A stretch of DNA of 64,000 bases from Seramator thermalis (GTDB taxonomy: Bacteria; Bacteroidota; Bacteroidia; Bacteroidales; Dysgonomonadaceae). Position numbers and translations under genes: made by a program. Position 1 is the stretch's first letter. Each line of letters starts with the position of its first letter. Below the pieces are notes generated by a model. The model was not told where the DNA came from. It did no database searches and saw only the letters and a list, made by a program, of their open reading frames with translations. The stretch covers positions 1-64,000 of the forward strand of contig NZ_RXHS01000011.1 of NCBI RefSeq assembly GCF_004138125.1. The letters are read 5' to 3'. Shown here in pieces: positions 1-9,800 of this stretch.

Positions 1-1
1 T

Positions 2-94
2 GAACGATTTATTTGCGTGTCCGGCATAAAGCCGAACAGAAGATTAAATGATAAACTTGTTAAAGAACTCGTCGAGTTTGCAGCAATTGCTGCA
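2..94 (+). CDS. Possible C-terminal tail of a gene cut by the window edge
   Basis: One frame stays open from the left edge to a TGA at 92-94. It encodes about 30 residues ending in a Leu/Val/Ala-rich helix-like stretch (KELVEFAAIAA). The composition looks protein-like, but there is too little to name a family, and it could be chance. Confidence 0.25.
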
Positions 95-396
95 TGACTC
101 GTATATTAAATAATTAACGAACTATTGTGTATTCGAAGGTATTTTTGGCTTGAAAAGCCGAATTTTCACAAGGAATTGCAGGTTACCAATTACGGAGAAT
201 TATCGAATCGCGAAATTATGCATTGTGCATTATACATTATCAATTATCCATTGACTCTTGTGGCTTTGGCCCAAACTCTACCGACTTTTTTATCGTGCCA
301 TAAAAAAGTGGGCAAAAGAGGTCAAGACTGCGCCCGCTTCGAAATGAAAGTGAAAAGTGAAAAGCCACTTCGGCGAAGATTGTTGCGGCGATGCCG
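95..396. other. Gene-free stretch with dispersed repeats
   Basis: No convincing gene is present. The stretch contains a short motif (GGCTTGAAAAGCCGAA, near 149-170) that recurs near 33716-33738. It also holds a hairpin repeat at 257-340 that recurs at 36943-37020. The 91-codon open frame here shows no protein-like pattern and runs across the repeat. Confidence 0.5.
257..340. repeat. Hairpin-bearing dispersed repeat, copy 1
   Basis: The copy runs from the TTGTGGCTTTGG motif to AAGACTGCGCC. Its core is an inverted repeat, ACTTTTTTA pairing with TAAAAAAGT. A second copy at 36943-37020 keeps the flanks (TTGTGGCTTTG, TCAAGACTGC), while its stem differs by paired changes. Confidence 0.6.
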
Positions 397-732
397 TTAA
401 CCGGTAGAAAGATTATACGCAGGATTGAGGTAGGCGTCGGGATCGTGGGGGAGGAAGCAGGCGCGGAATATGTCGCATCCCGATTTATCCACAGTGACGC
501 CGTAAGTTTTATAAACGTAATTGGCAACGGCAGTGAAGAAGCCGGTGTGTTCTGAGGGATCGGCATCGACGGAAATTACCCATTTGAGGCCGTCGCCGGA
601 AGGGCTGCGGAAAAGCAGTTGCGTTTCGAAATATTCATCTCTTAAAAGCCGATCGAACAGTGTTTGGACGTTGTTTACATGGTCGAAATCGAGACACAGC
701 AATCCGGAATGCCGATTTGTTGTAAGTATCAT
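397..732 (-). pseudogene. Fragment of a BT4734/VirE N-terminal-like mobile-element protein
   Basis: From about residue 3 the frame reads TTNRHSGLLCLDFDHV, then LLFRSPSGDGLKWVI, then DKSGCDIFRACFLPHDPDAYLNP. I recognise this as the BT4734-like/VirE N-terminal domain of large Bacteroidota mobile-element and plasmid proteins. Those proteins continue into a primase or helicase region; this copy stops right after the domain and also lacks the usual N-terminal part. Only about 105 codons remain. The frame stays open upstream to 822, but that part has no family resemblance. It is most likely a relic of an excised or decayed element. The domain call is fairly firm; loss of function is inferred from the length. 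Confidence 0.6.
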
Positions 733-928
733 GAAAAGGGCGATGAAAAGTGAATTTGAAAATATTCGGATTTTCCATTTTTTATTTAGACGAACATCCG
801 GCTGATTTTTGGAGTTCAGCACGAAATAGACTTTTGTGTTTCAATACACTCGTAATCATGTTTCTTTATGTTGGATATCATTTTCTCGTAGAATTTACAT
901 ATTTTTGTTTGGATAAAACCGCTGTACA

Positions 929-2308
929 ATGAAAAGAGCCTTCTTCGTATACATTTCCCTCGTTTGCCTGGCATTAGGGCCGGCAACGGCACAAAACAAA
1001 AAGTTGATTTACAAAATCAATATTATGGAAGATATTGGGAGTAATTCATGGATTTATCTTCAAAATGGATTACACGAAGCACGGCAGAAGGGTGCCGACT
1101 GTGTGCTATTGCACATCAATACGTACGGAGGAGGAGTAAAGGAAGCCGATTCGATGCGTACCGCAATTCTCAATTTTCCCCTTCCGGTGATTGCCTTCAT
1201 CGATAATAATGCCGCATCGGCCGGAGCACTGATATCTATTGCGTGCGACAGTATTTATATGCGCCGGAGTGCCACGATAGGTGCTGCTACGGTTGTTTCG
1301 ATGGATGGGGCCGCTGCTCCCGACAAATATCAATCGTATATGCGGGCGATGATTCGTGCAACTGCCGAAAGCCATCATGGAGACTCTATCGTAGAATCGG
1401 GTGATACGGTTTTTGTGTGGAAACGTGATCCGAAGCTGGCGGAAGCGATGGTGGACGAACGCGTGGTTATACCCGGTATGGTGGATTCGACTCAAGTGTT
1501 GACTCTTACTGCCTCTGAAGCTATCAAAGTGGGGTATTGCGAAGGTATTGCCGAAAATGTGGACGAGATCGCCACGCGATATTTGCATTACGAATCTTAT
1601 GACATAGAGACTTACAATCCTACAACTTTCGACCGTGTGAAAGGCTTTTTGACGAATGCCTTTGTCCAGTCCATTCTCATCATGCTCATTGTGGGCGGCA
1701 TTTTTTTCGAGCTGAATTCTCCCGGAGTCGGATTTCCGACAGCAATTGCGCTGACAGCTGCCATTTTGTATTTTACGCCTTTGTATCTTGGCGGCTATGC
1801 GCAGAGTTGGGAAATTTTGATTTTCGTAGCAGGCCTCATTTTGATAGTTTTCGAATTGTTCGTAATTCCCGGTTTCGGTATTGCCGGTATTTCCGGGATC
1901 GTTTTGATAATCTCGAGTTTGCTTTTAGCTTTGATTGGCAATATCCATTTCGATTTTGAAGGAGTTCCTGTTCCAAAATTCTATCGGGCATTGCTTACGG
2001 TTTTTGCCGGATTGGGTTTGGGATCTCTTGTGATTATCTATTTTTCGAGCCGAATCGGGAAGCGCGGATTTTTGAAGAATGTTGCTTTGCAAGCCGATGA
2101 AGAAGGCTATATTTCGGTGTCAACGGAACCTCTTGCTTTGGTGGGAAAAACAGGAATCGCTGCTACCGTACTTCGTCCGTCGGGTCGTATTGAGGTTGAC
2201 GATAAATACTACGATGCTGTTTCCCTGGGAGCATTTATAGAAAAGGGAGAGATGGTGAATATCGTAAAATACGAAAATTCGCAACTCTATGTTGCCAAGT
2301 TGCCATAG
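929..2308 (+). CDS. NfeD-family membrane serine protease (ClpP-like domain plus NfeD domain)
   Basis: The protein has 459 residues. A signal peptide (about 1-21) is followed by a ClpP/crotonase-like domain (about 25-215) with the oxyanion-type TYGGGV at 65-70 and the candidate nucleophile Ser97 in NNAASAGALIS. Four or so hydrophobic segments span roughly 240-355, and a small C-terminal NfeD beta-barrel domain covers about 385-459. In this long form of NfeD the protease is thought to work on membrane proteins together with SPFH/stomatin partners. An SPFH gene occurs at 26020, but far away. The start at 929 gives a good signal peptide. A strong terminator follows at 2334. Confidence 0.85.
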   Translation: MKRAFFVYISLVCLALGPATAQNKKLIYKINIMEDIGSNSWIYLQNGLHEARQKGADCVLLHINTYGGGVKEADSMRTAILNFPLPVIAFIDNNAASAGALISIACDSIYMRRSATIGAATVVSMDGAAAPDKYQSYMRAMIRATAESHHGDSIVESGDTVFVWKRDPKLAEAMVDERVVIPGMVDSTQVLTLTASEAIKVGYCEGIAENVDEIATRYLHYESYDIETYNPTTFDRVKGFLTNAFVQSILIMLIVGGIFFELNSPGVGFPTAIALTAAILYFTPLYLGGYAQSWEILIFVAGLILIVFELFVIPGFGIAGISGIVLIISSLLLALIGNIHFDFEGVPVPKFYRALLTVFAGLGLGSLVIIYFSSRIGKRGFLKNVALQADEEGYISVSTEPLALVGKTGIAATVLRPSGRIEVDDKYYDAVSLGAFIEKGEMVNIVKYENSQLYVAKLP

Positions 2309-2333
2309 AACGAGGCCACCTTTTATCAAAGAG

Positions 2334-2368
2334 AAAAGACCCCGAGAAACCTTATCTCAGGGTCTTTT
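2334..2368. terminator. Rho-independent terminator between convergent genes
   Basis: AAAAGACCCCGAGA pairs with TCTCAGGGTCTTTT with one mismatch and a short loop. The A and T runs on both sides let it work for the NfeD gene (+) and for the small membrane protein gene (-). Confidence 0.8.
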
Positions 2369-2391
2369 AGAAAATGATCGATACTCCTTGT

Positions 2392-2676
2392 TTAGTTGTA
2401 TAACGCGTATTCTTCTTCGGTGTATGCTATTTTTTTAGCATAGAAGAAAATCGCAAAAGGGATTATCAACAACAAGATAGCCCAAACGATGTTGCTGATG
2501 GTGTTGCCTTTTTTCATGTTGTTCACATAAATGTATCCCAGAAAACCTTCGATGACAAGAAGGAGTCCGATGATAAGACTTGTGTTAGTACCCGTTCCCT
2601 GAAAATAGGGGATGGCCAAAACAAGAACGCCAACGAACATTACCAAAGCTCCAGAGTATTTTGCTAATTCTTTCAT
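2392..2676 (-). CDS. Small membrane protein, unknown function
   Basis: The protein has 94 residues. Three hydrophobic segments (about 7-25, 33-50 and 62-80) are separated by short polar loops, with a charged C-terminal tail (KKIAYTEEEYALYN). This looks like a three-pass inner-membrane protein with a cytoplasmic or periplasmic acidic tail. I recognise no family. It is transcribed alone, converging on the NfeD gene across a shared terminator. The protein-like hydrophobic pattern and the terminator support a real gene. Confidence 0.65.
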   Translation of the reverse strand: MKELAKYSGALVMFVGVLVLAIPYFQGTGTNTSLIIGLLLVIEGFLGYIYVNNMKKGNTISNIVWAILLLIIPFAIFFYAKKIAYTEEEYALYN

Positions 2677-2835
2677 GTGTGTATATAATTATGATATTGT
2701 TGTTTCGCAACGCAAATAAACACAAAATTCGATAAACGATGAAATATTTTCGGATAAAAATAAGATTATTGCGAAAAAAAGAATGTCCGGCCCAAAAAAA
2801 TGTCGATTAAGATGGTTTTTAATTGCAAATTTAGA

Positions 2836-2843
2836 TAAATTTG
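2836..2843 (+). promoter_or_regulatory. -7 box (TAAATTTG) for plsC
   Basis: It matches the Bacteroidota housekeeping consensus TAnnTTTG and lies 20 bp upstream of the ATG at 2864. It lies downstream of the first ATG of the open frame (2783), so that upstream ATG is unlikely to be used. Confidence 0.65.
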
Positions 2844-2863
2844 TATGTATTAAGAATATTGGG

Positions 2864-3604
2864 ATGAAAGTTGTTGTTCGAACCCTCGTTTTTATCTATC
2901 AATGGCTGGTCTTTGTACCGGTTTTGATTGTACTGACGCTTATTACGGCGCTCACCGTGATGATATTTTCCCCCATCTTCGGCAACAAGTTTTGGGGTTA
3001 TTATCCCCCTAAGTGGTGGTCGAAACTGGTGTGTTGGTTTGCACTTTGTCGAATAAAATCGTTTGGACACGAAAATTTAAATCCGAAACAATCATACGTT
3101 TTTGTGGCTAATCACCAAGGAGCATTTGATATTTTTCTGGTTTACGGATTCTTGAATCAGAACATAAAATGGGTGCAAAAACAAAGCCTTCGTCGCATTC
3201 CTTTCGTGGGGAAGGCTTCCGAAATAGCCGGCCATGTATTTGTGGACAATTCGAGTCCGAAAGCTCGAGCCAGAACTATTCTCGAAGTAAAAAAGCAAAT
3301 TGTTGACGGCGTTTCGGTCATGATGTTTCCCGAAGGATCGCGCACCAAAACTGGAAAACTCGGTCGTTTTCACAAGGGAGCATTTCAGATTGCCATCGAC
3401 CTTAAGCTTCCCATCGTTCCTCTTACCATTAACGGATCCTACGATGTGTTGAGTGTAAAATCATCGCTTATCCGTCCCGGAAAACTCGAACTCATCATTC
3501 ATCAACCCATCTCTACACAAAATCTCACCGAAGAAGACATTCCATCGTTGATGGAGCAAACCGAAGAAATTATTGCTGCCGGATTGTGGCCTAAGTATAA
3601 ATAA
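2864..3604 (+). CDS. plsC: 1-acyl-sn-glycerol-3-phosphate acyltransferase
   Basis: It transfers an acyl group to lysophosphatidic acid to make phosphatidic acid, on the cytoplasmic face of the inner membrane. From the ATG at 2864 the protein has 246 residues. It has an N-terminal membrane helix (about 10-40), the HX4D acyltransferase motif NHQGAFD (His84, Asp89), and the substrate motif FPEGSRT near residue 154. An in-frame ATG at 2783 would add 27 residues, but it lies upstream of the -7 box at 2836 and the extra stretch shows no family resemblance. Monocistronic by spacing. Confidence 0.85.
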   Translation: MKVVVRTLVFIYQWLVFVPVLIVLTLITALTVMIFSPIFGNKFWGYYPPKWWSKLVCWFALCRIKSFGHENLNPKQSYVFVANHQGAFDIFLVYGFLNQNIKWVQKQSLRRIPFVGKASEIAGHVFVDNSSPKARARTILEVKKQIVDGVSVMMFPEGSRTKTGKLGRFHKGAFQIAIDLKLPIVPLTINGSYDVLSVKSSLIRPGKLELIIHQPISTQNLTEEDIPSLMEQTEEIIAAGLWPKYK

Positions 3605-3674
3605 TTGCCTGAGTAACAGGTGATTGGTGAAGTTGTTAAATTGTTGGGATTTGGTACCTGTATAAAAAAGGAAT

Positions 3675-3755
3675 GGTTGTCTCACGACAACCAATCTTCA
3701 TTGTTAACCTTAAATCTAATACCATGAAAAACACGATGCAAATATATGCACATGT
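3675..3755 (+). other. Hairpin followed by a 12-codon frame (possible leader or small RNA)
   Basis: GGTTGTC (3675-3681) pairs with GACAACC (3686-3692) around a 4-nt loop, with no U-tract after it. About 30 nt later an ATG at 3724 opens a 12-residue frame (MKNTMQIYAHVL, stop). No gene on this strand follows for over 1 kb, so it is not an obvious leader of a neighbour. I cannot assign a role. Confidence 0.3.
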
Positions 3756-3902
3756 TTTGTAACTTCCAAAAAAATAAACGACAAAATGCTTTGATTTATA
3801 TTTTTTTAATAAAATATCTTTGTTGTGGTTTTCGTGAATTTGAGCTATGCGCTTTATTACTAATGAATTGGTGTTGATTGAGGGGCGTAATATGAATATT
3901 GG

Positions 3903-4880
3903 TTATTCGTGTATTCTGTTCGCAAAAAAATTGATCAAGGGCCAGTTGAATCTTTGCCAACGTCTTGTAGCTTTTTGTTTGCCTCCGAATTGAAGCAGGA
4001 ATCGCGGTCTTCCGGCTCTTTCCTGATAAAATCCGGAATCCATGAAATCAAAATATTCGAAACCTTCTTCTTCGGCAAGTTCGAGCGACGACCATATACT
4101 GAAAATTGATGGATACAGGTGTTTATATCTTTTGGTATGCCCCCAGTAGTGCAAGCAATATGCAATCTTCTTTTCAAAGCCGAGAATAGTACCTCCGATA
4201 ATTTTATTCTTGTACATACACAGCAAGATTTTTCCTTTATTATTTTGAACATAATATCGGAAAAAATTTTCGAAGTAGGCGAGAGGGGGAATTCGTTCTC
4301 TGATTTTCCAATCTCGTTTGATGGATTGATAGATCTCGGGCAATTGTGAGAGAGAGGTTGCTTCCAATATCGACACTCCGCGACGTTTGGCTTTATTCAC
4401 CTGGTTTTTCCGAGTGGATGAGAGTTGATCCCAGACTTTCCGTTTGCGTTGCAGCGAATTGCGAATATTGAGCCATTTAGCGGCATAAAAATGAAAACTC
4501 TTGAAAGTTTTGTATCCGAAAATCGGATCGCACAAATTTCGAAATTGAATATAATATACTTTATGCTTAACTTCCTTGAGGAGGCTTGAGACCAGCTTTT
4601 CAAAAATTTCGTCTTTGGGATAGTTTTCATCCAGAAAAGCCGGCAATTGCGAGACATAGCATTGTTTGAACAAGGAGCCTCTAAGCCGGCCGTGCAGACG
4701 CCTGATAACGGCCATCATGCATGCCACAGGCTTTTCGTTGACAAAAGCCACAATCATGAAAGGTTCGAAGGATGGAATATTCAAATACAAATCGAAAGAA
4801 GATGCATAATGAAAAAATTTTTTTTCTTCCAATGGTGGAAGATCTTCTTTTTGGTAATATGTCCGTAGGGTATATTCCAC
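3903..4880 (-). CDS. FemAB-like / BioF2-like N-acyltransferase (GNAT fold)
   Basis: The protein has 325 residues and the pattern of peptidoglycan or lipid-linked N-acyltransferases of the FemAB/BioF2-like group. These signatures are seen: LPPLEEKKFFHYASSF near the N-terminus, RRLHGRLRGSLF, a basic RKRKVWDQLSSTRKNQVNKAKRRG stretch (about residues 147-170), and LEEGFEYFDFMDSG in the second acetyltransferase half. I place the start at the GTG at 4880 (MEYTLRTYYQ), preceded by GAAGGG. The more distal ATG at 4997 lies upstream of the -7 box at 4935-4942. The acceptor is unknown. It is transcribed divergently from galE. Confidence 0.7.
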   Translation of the reverse strand: MEYTLRTYYQKEDLPPLEEKKFFHYASSFDLYLNIPSFEPFMIVAFVNEKPVACMMAVIRRLHGRLRGSLFKQCYVSQLPAFLDENYPKDEIFEKLVSSLLKEVKHKVYYIQFRNLCDPIFGYKTFKSFHFYAAKWLNIRNSLQRKRKVWDQLSSTRKNQVNKAKRRGVSILEATSLSQLPEIYQSIKRDWKIRERIPPLAYFENFFRYYVQNNKGKILLCMYKNKIIGGTILGFEKKIAYCLHYWGHTKRYKHLYPSIFSIWSSLELAEEEGFEYFDFMDSGFYQERAGRPRFLLQFGGKQKATRRWQRFNWPLINFFANRIHE

Positions 4881-4934
4881 TTTTATCCCTTCAATTTTGA
4901 GGCTCGATATAATAATATTTCGCAGTTGATAATA

Positions 4935-4942
4935 CAAATATA
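4935..4942 (-). promoter_or_regulatory. -7 box (TATATTTG) for the FemAB-like gene
   Basis: It matches TAnnTTTG on the minus strand. It predicts a transcript starting near 4928, so the first ATG at 4997 is excluded and the GTG at 4880 is favoured. Confidence 0.6.
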
Positions 4943-5016
4943 CATTTTTTTTCGAAATGAACGATCCTCTTCGGCTTTTATATGAATGTTGCAACATCGG
5001 ATCGGTTTTTATTTAG

Positions 5017-5024
5017 TATCTTTG
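5017..5024 (+). promoter_or_regulatory. -7 box (TATCTTTG) for galE
   Basis: A full match to TAnnTTTG, 34 bp upstream of the galE ATG. Confidence 0.6.
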
Positions 5025-5057
5025 CCATATTGAAAAACAAACAAAATCGATAGATAC

Positions 5058-6092
5058 ATGGCACGAAAAATTTTAGTAACGGGCGGAACCGGTTACATCG
5101 GTTCGCATACTGTGGTTGAGCTGCAGCAAGCAGGTTATGAAGTAATAATAGTTGACAATCTCTCCAACTCTAATGCCGATGTGATAGAAGGGATTGTGCG
5201 AATCACGGGACAACGCCCTGTTTTCGAGAAACTTGATTGCACGGATATGCCGGCCATGCAGGCTTTGTTTGATAGACATCGCGGAATTGATGGGATAATT
5301 CATTTCGCTGCGAGTAAAGCCGTAGGCGAATCTGTGAAAAAACCCTTGAAATATTACCGCAACAATATTGTTTCGCTCATAAATCTGCTCGAGTTGATGC
5401 CCAAGTTTGACGTAAAAGGTATCGTGTTTTCCTCATCGTGCACGGTGTATGGCGAACCCGACAGCAATCCTATCGATGAGAGTGCCCCCATCAAACCCGC
5501 CACTTCTCCTTATGGTAATACCAAACAAATAAACGAAGAAATCATTCAGGATTTTATACATTCCGGGGCACCCATCAAAAGTGTCATCCTGCGATATTTT
5601 AACCCCATTGGAGCACATCCTTCTGCCGAAATTGGTGAGTTGCCGTTAGGCGTTCCGCAAAATCTGGTGCCGTTTATTACTCAGACGGGCATAGGTATCA
5701 GAAAGGAGCTCAGCGTTTTCGGCAACGATTATAATACACCCGATGGCACTTGCATTCGCGATTTCATAAACGTTGTAGATTTGGCAAAAGCACATGTGAT
5801 TGCCATTGAGCGAATGCTCGAAAACAAATCGAACGAAAGTGTCGAAATTTTTAATTTGGGGACAGGACGTGGTTTATCTGTTTTGGAATTGATTCACGTA
5901 TTCGAAAAAGTAACGGGCAAGCCTTTGAATTACAAAATCGTCGGCCGTCGTGAAGGTGATATCGAACAAATCTGGGCTAATCCGGAACGCGCCAACAAAA
6001 TATTGGGATGGAAAGCCGAAGAAAGTATTGAGGATACGATGGCTTCGGCATGGAAATGGCAGCTGCGTCTGCGAGAAAGAGGGATAATGTAA
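5058..6092 (+). CDS. galE: UDP-glucose 4-epimerase
   Basis: It interconverts UDP-glucose and UDP-galactose using bound NAD and feeds sugars into surface glycans. At 344 residues it has the usual length. It carries the Rossmann motif GGTGYIGSH (about 8-16), the catalytic Ser in SSSCTVYG, and the catalytic YxxxK pair in SPYGNTK (about 150-157). The C-terminal half shows the GalE/extended-SDR pattern (YNTPDGTCIRDFINVVDLAKAH). It has its own promoter and sits divergently from the FemAB-like gene. Confidence 0.92.
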   Translation: MARKILVTGGTGYIGSHTVVELQQAGYEVIIVDNLSNSNADVIEGIVRITGQRPVFEKLDCTDMPAMQALFDRHRGIDGIIHFAASKAVGESVKKPLKYYRNNIVSLINLLELMPKFDVKGIVFSSSCTVYGEPDSNPIDESAPIKPATSPYGNTKQINEEIIQDFIHSGAPIKSVILRYFNPIGAHPSAEIGELPLGVPQNLVPFITQTGIGIRKELSVFGNDYNTPDGTCIRDFINVVDLAKAHVIAIERMLENKSNESVEIFNLGTGRGLSVLELIHVFEKVTGKPLNYKIVGRREGDIEQIWANPERANKILGWKAEESIEDTMASAWKWQLRLRERGIM

Positions 6093-6113
6093 TAGTCGTA
6101 CATAAAGGTGAAG

Positions 6114-6596
6114 CTATCGGTATAAAGTTGATTTGTTTATCGGGCGACATGCGCTATAAAGCGTGTTGTAGATTTCTTCGAGGGTTTTTGTCGGCAAAAA
6201 GATACGATCGGTGTCGAGTTTTAGCAGAGAAAAAACCGGAAGAAATTTCCATTCACTAATTTCAACATGGGCAATGCCATGTCCGATCATATCGAGCTGT
6301 CTTGCAGCTTCGTAGGACAGATCGATTATCCTTTTTTTGCTGCGCGGACCGCGATCGGTAACTTTTACCAAAACGGTCTTGTTATTCACTGTGTTTTTTA
6401 CGAATAGTAAAGTTCCGAAAGGAAGTGTTTTGTGAGCGCATGTAAGGCTGTCTTTATGATAGAGAATTCCACTCGATGTTTTTTTGCCTTGAAAACGAGA
6501 TGCATAATATGATGCATTCCCTTTTTGCTGAGCATGGACGGGAACGATTAATATGTTGATCAACAGCAGAATATAAAAGCAGATTCTTAATTTCAT
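6114..6596 (-). CDS. rlpA: RlpA-like septal/peptidoglycan-associated protein (double-psi beta-barrel)
   Basis: The protein has 160 residues with a signal peptide (about 1-22, cleavage near VHAQQ). A double-psi beta-barrel follows, with GNASYYASRFQGKKTSSG, THKTLPFGTLLFV-type and VKVTDRGPR signatures. RlpA proteins bind denuded glycan strands, and some are lytic transglycosylases. This copy is short and lacks a C-terminal SPOR domain, as is common in Bacteroidota. It converges with galE with only about 20 bp between the stop codons, so the two transcripts may overlap. Confidence 0.8.
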   Translation of the reverse strand: MKLRICFYILLLINILIVPVHAQQKGNASYYASRFQGKKTSSGILYHKDSLTCAHKTLPFGTLLFVKNTVNNKTVLVKVTDRGPRSKKRIIDLSYEAARQLDMIGHGIAHVEISEWKFLPVFSLLKLDTDRIFLPTKTLEEIYNTLYSACRPINKSTLYR

Positions 6597-6883
6597 TCGC
6601 TTTTAATTTTGAACATAGTTCTGCAAAATAACGAAGAATTAATTTAGTTCACAAGAACTTATCGATTTTTTTTGATAATATAAGTTTTATAAGATCCGTA
6701 TTATCTTTTGAAGCTTCTTCAATAAATCTCTCTCCGTTTTGTAATGTCTTTGTAATGTCGGAGACAAAAAAATAATTTTTTTTCTCATATTTGGTTCGAA
6801 ATTTGCTGATTAACAAATAAACAATCTTTTCATTGAGTTGTTGAATTTATGATATCATAGAAAATACAAATAAGGAGGAGGCT

Positions 6884-9800
6884 ATGAAAAAATTAAAAGT
6901 AAACAATGCTTTCTGGGCAGCTTTTAGCATCGTGCTAATGAATGTTTTCACGACGAATGCCCAGTACTTCGGGAGAACCAAACCTACCTATCAAAAGTTT
7001 AGGTTTGATGTAGCGCAAACACCTCATTTTGAAGTTTATCATTATCTGAAAAATGATACGATGCTTATAAATTTTATCGGTTGGGCAGAAGAGTGGTATC
7101 ACATGCATCAGCTGATTTTTAAAGATACTTTTCAGACAAAAAATCCTATTCTACTTTACACGAATCATGCGGATTTTCAACAAACCAATGCGGTGAGTAG
7201 CTTAATTGCCGAAGGAACGGGGGGAGTGACAGAGAGCCTGAAACAGCGCGTAATCCTTCCTTTCGCTCCCACTTTGTATCAAACCGATCATACGCTGGGG
7301 CATGAGCTGGTACATGCTTTTCAATACAATAAATTGTTGAGATCCGATTCCACGAATTATTCTATCAACAATCTGCCTCTATGGATGGTAGAAGGGATGG
7401 CCGAATATTTATCTATAGGGAGCGTAGATCCCAACACATCGATGTGGATGAGAGACGCTCTGCTGAACAAGAGATTTCCATCCATTAAGGATTTAGCGAA
7501 TGTCTCAGAATACTTTCCTTATCGATACGGACAAGCCTTATGGGCATTTATCGGGAAAACGTGGGGCGACACCATTATCATGCCGCTTTTTGAAAAAACA
7601 GCTCTATGGGGTTTGGATGTTGCCATCGATAGTGTATTTCATTTCAATACCCAAACCTTATCGGGAATGTGGAAAACGGCTACCGAAAACCATTATAAAC
7701 AGTTCATGAAAGACTCTGTCTATACGCCTGTAGGAAACAAAATTATCTCCGAAAAAAATGGTAGTTCGACAAATGTATCTCCTTCTTTGAGTCCTGATGG
7801 AAAATACCTGGCTTTTTTTTCTGACAAGAGTGTCTTCACCTTAGATTTGTTTATCGCCGATGCCCGAACAGGAAAAATTATAAAAAAATTCTCGAGCTTA
7901 ACACGCAATAGCGAAATAGACGATTTCAGTTTTATCGAATCGGGAGGAACGTGGTCGCCGGACAGCAAAAAATTTGCCTTTGTCGTTTATAGCAAAGGAC
8001 GAAACAAACTTGCCATTGTGGATATAGATAAAATGAAAACCGAGTTGGTAGAAATTGAAGATGTGGCATCGTTTTCGAATCCCGAATGGTCTCCTGACGG
8101 AAGATATATGGTGTTTACCGGACTGAATGAGGGGATTGGAGATTTATATCTTTACGACTTTCAAACAAAAAAAACGCGAAAACTCACCCACGATTTGTTC
8201 TCAAATATCCACCCCTCATGGTCGCCGGACGGAAAATATATCGTGTATTCCACAGAGGCTATATGTTCTGACCAATCGAAAAAATTCTGCTTTATTTTGA
8301 CGTTGTTCGACATCGAAACCGGAGAAAGCAGAATGATAGATGTTTTACCCAAAGCCGATAACCTAAATCCCCGATTTTCAAACGACGGGCGTTTTATCTA
8401 TTTTTTGTCTGATGCCGATGGTTTTCGCAATCTGTATAAATATGATCTGCAAAACGAAAAAGTGTATCGCCTGACTGAATATCTGACAGGGATAAGCGGA
8501 ATCACACTGTTTTCGCCGGCCATAAGTGTAGATAGGCAAAACGGGATGATTGCCTATACGCATTATTTCGATAAAAAGTATGAAATATATATCGCTTACG
8601 ACCGTGATTTTTACCCTATTGAAGTAGATAAGTATTACGTAAATTTTGATGCAGGTACGCTTCCATTGTTGAACCGTACCACGGTGAATATAGTGGATTC
8701 CGTTTTATCGAGTCGTGTTCCTCAAATCGCACTTTCGGTTGATTCCATCAAAGAATTGCCTTATCGACCTAAATTAAAACTCGATTATATTTCAAATTCG
8801 GTCGGAGTGGGTGTTACGACAGGACCAAGTTTCAATACGACCGACATGGCCGGTAGTGTTTTCATGCTTTTTAGCGATATGGTTGGTGATCATCAACTTT
8901 ATACATCGTTGGCGCTCAATGGCGAAATTTACGATTTTGGCGGACAGCTTGCGTACCTCAATCAGAGCAATAAAATCAAGTGGGGAGCTTCTGTTTCACA
9001 TATTCCCTATCGAAGCGGGAGTATGTTTTGGACGATAGATACCTTACAAATTGATAAGGAAAAATACGCAGTGGATAATCTCGTATTGGATTATGTAAGG
9101 ATGTTCGAAGACAATATCTCGGCATTCTTTTATTACCCTCTGTCGCAAACTCGCAGATTCGAAGCGGGAATTTCGGCTTCGTGGTATTCGTATCGCTGGG
9201 ATCGGTATCACAACTATTTTGATGCATTGGGTTATCCCCTTGGTGGAAAAAGAGAGAAGTTACCATCGCCTCCCGGAATCAGTTTTCAGACAGCCAACAT
9301 CGCTTATGTCGAGGATGATTCCTATTTTGGAATGACGGCTCCGCTGATGGGACACAGAGCAAGATATCAGATCGAAAGATATTTTGGGAACATCAACCTG
9401 TATAATATTTTGTTCGATTACAGAAGATATTACTTCTCGAAACCGATCGGATTTGCTTTCAGATTGTATCACAATGGATTGTACGGAAAGAGTTCGCAAA
9501 TCGGACTTGCCTCGCCCATGTATTTGGGTTATCCGTGGTTGGTAAGGGGTTATGAAGACATTTCAATTTATGGAAATACGGGCAATTCGATTGGATATAA
9601 TTCGTTTAATGTATCAAATCTTTCCGGTTCGCGGATTGCTGTTGTTAATGCTGAATTGAGATTTCCTTTTTCGGGACCGAAAGTGTTGGCTCCGATAAAA
9701 TCGAATATTTTTCTAACCGATCTCAATTTGTTTTTCGACGGTGGTTTGGCCTGGAACAAGGGAGATAAGGTGAAATTGAAATGGCAAACATCTAATTTTA

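Noticed and set aside
240-566. 108-codon minus-strand open frame
   Set aside because: It overlaps the dispersed hairpin repeat and the VirE-like fragment in another frame. Its FG.KPQ tail also appears in the copy at 36890-37087, showing that it comes from the repeat and is not a protein.
1106-1588. 160-codon minus-strand open frame inside the NfeD gene
   Set aside because: It lies wholly antisense to a well-supported gene, is His/Arg-rich without domain pattern, and has no promoter or ribosome site.
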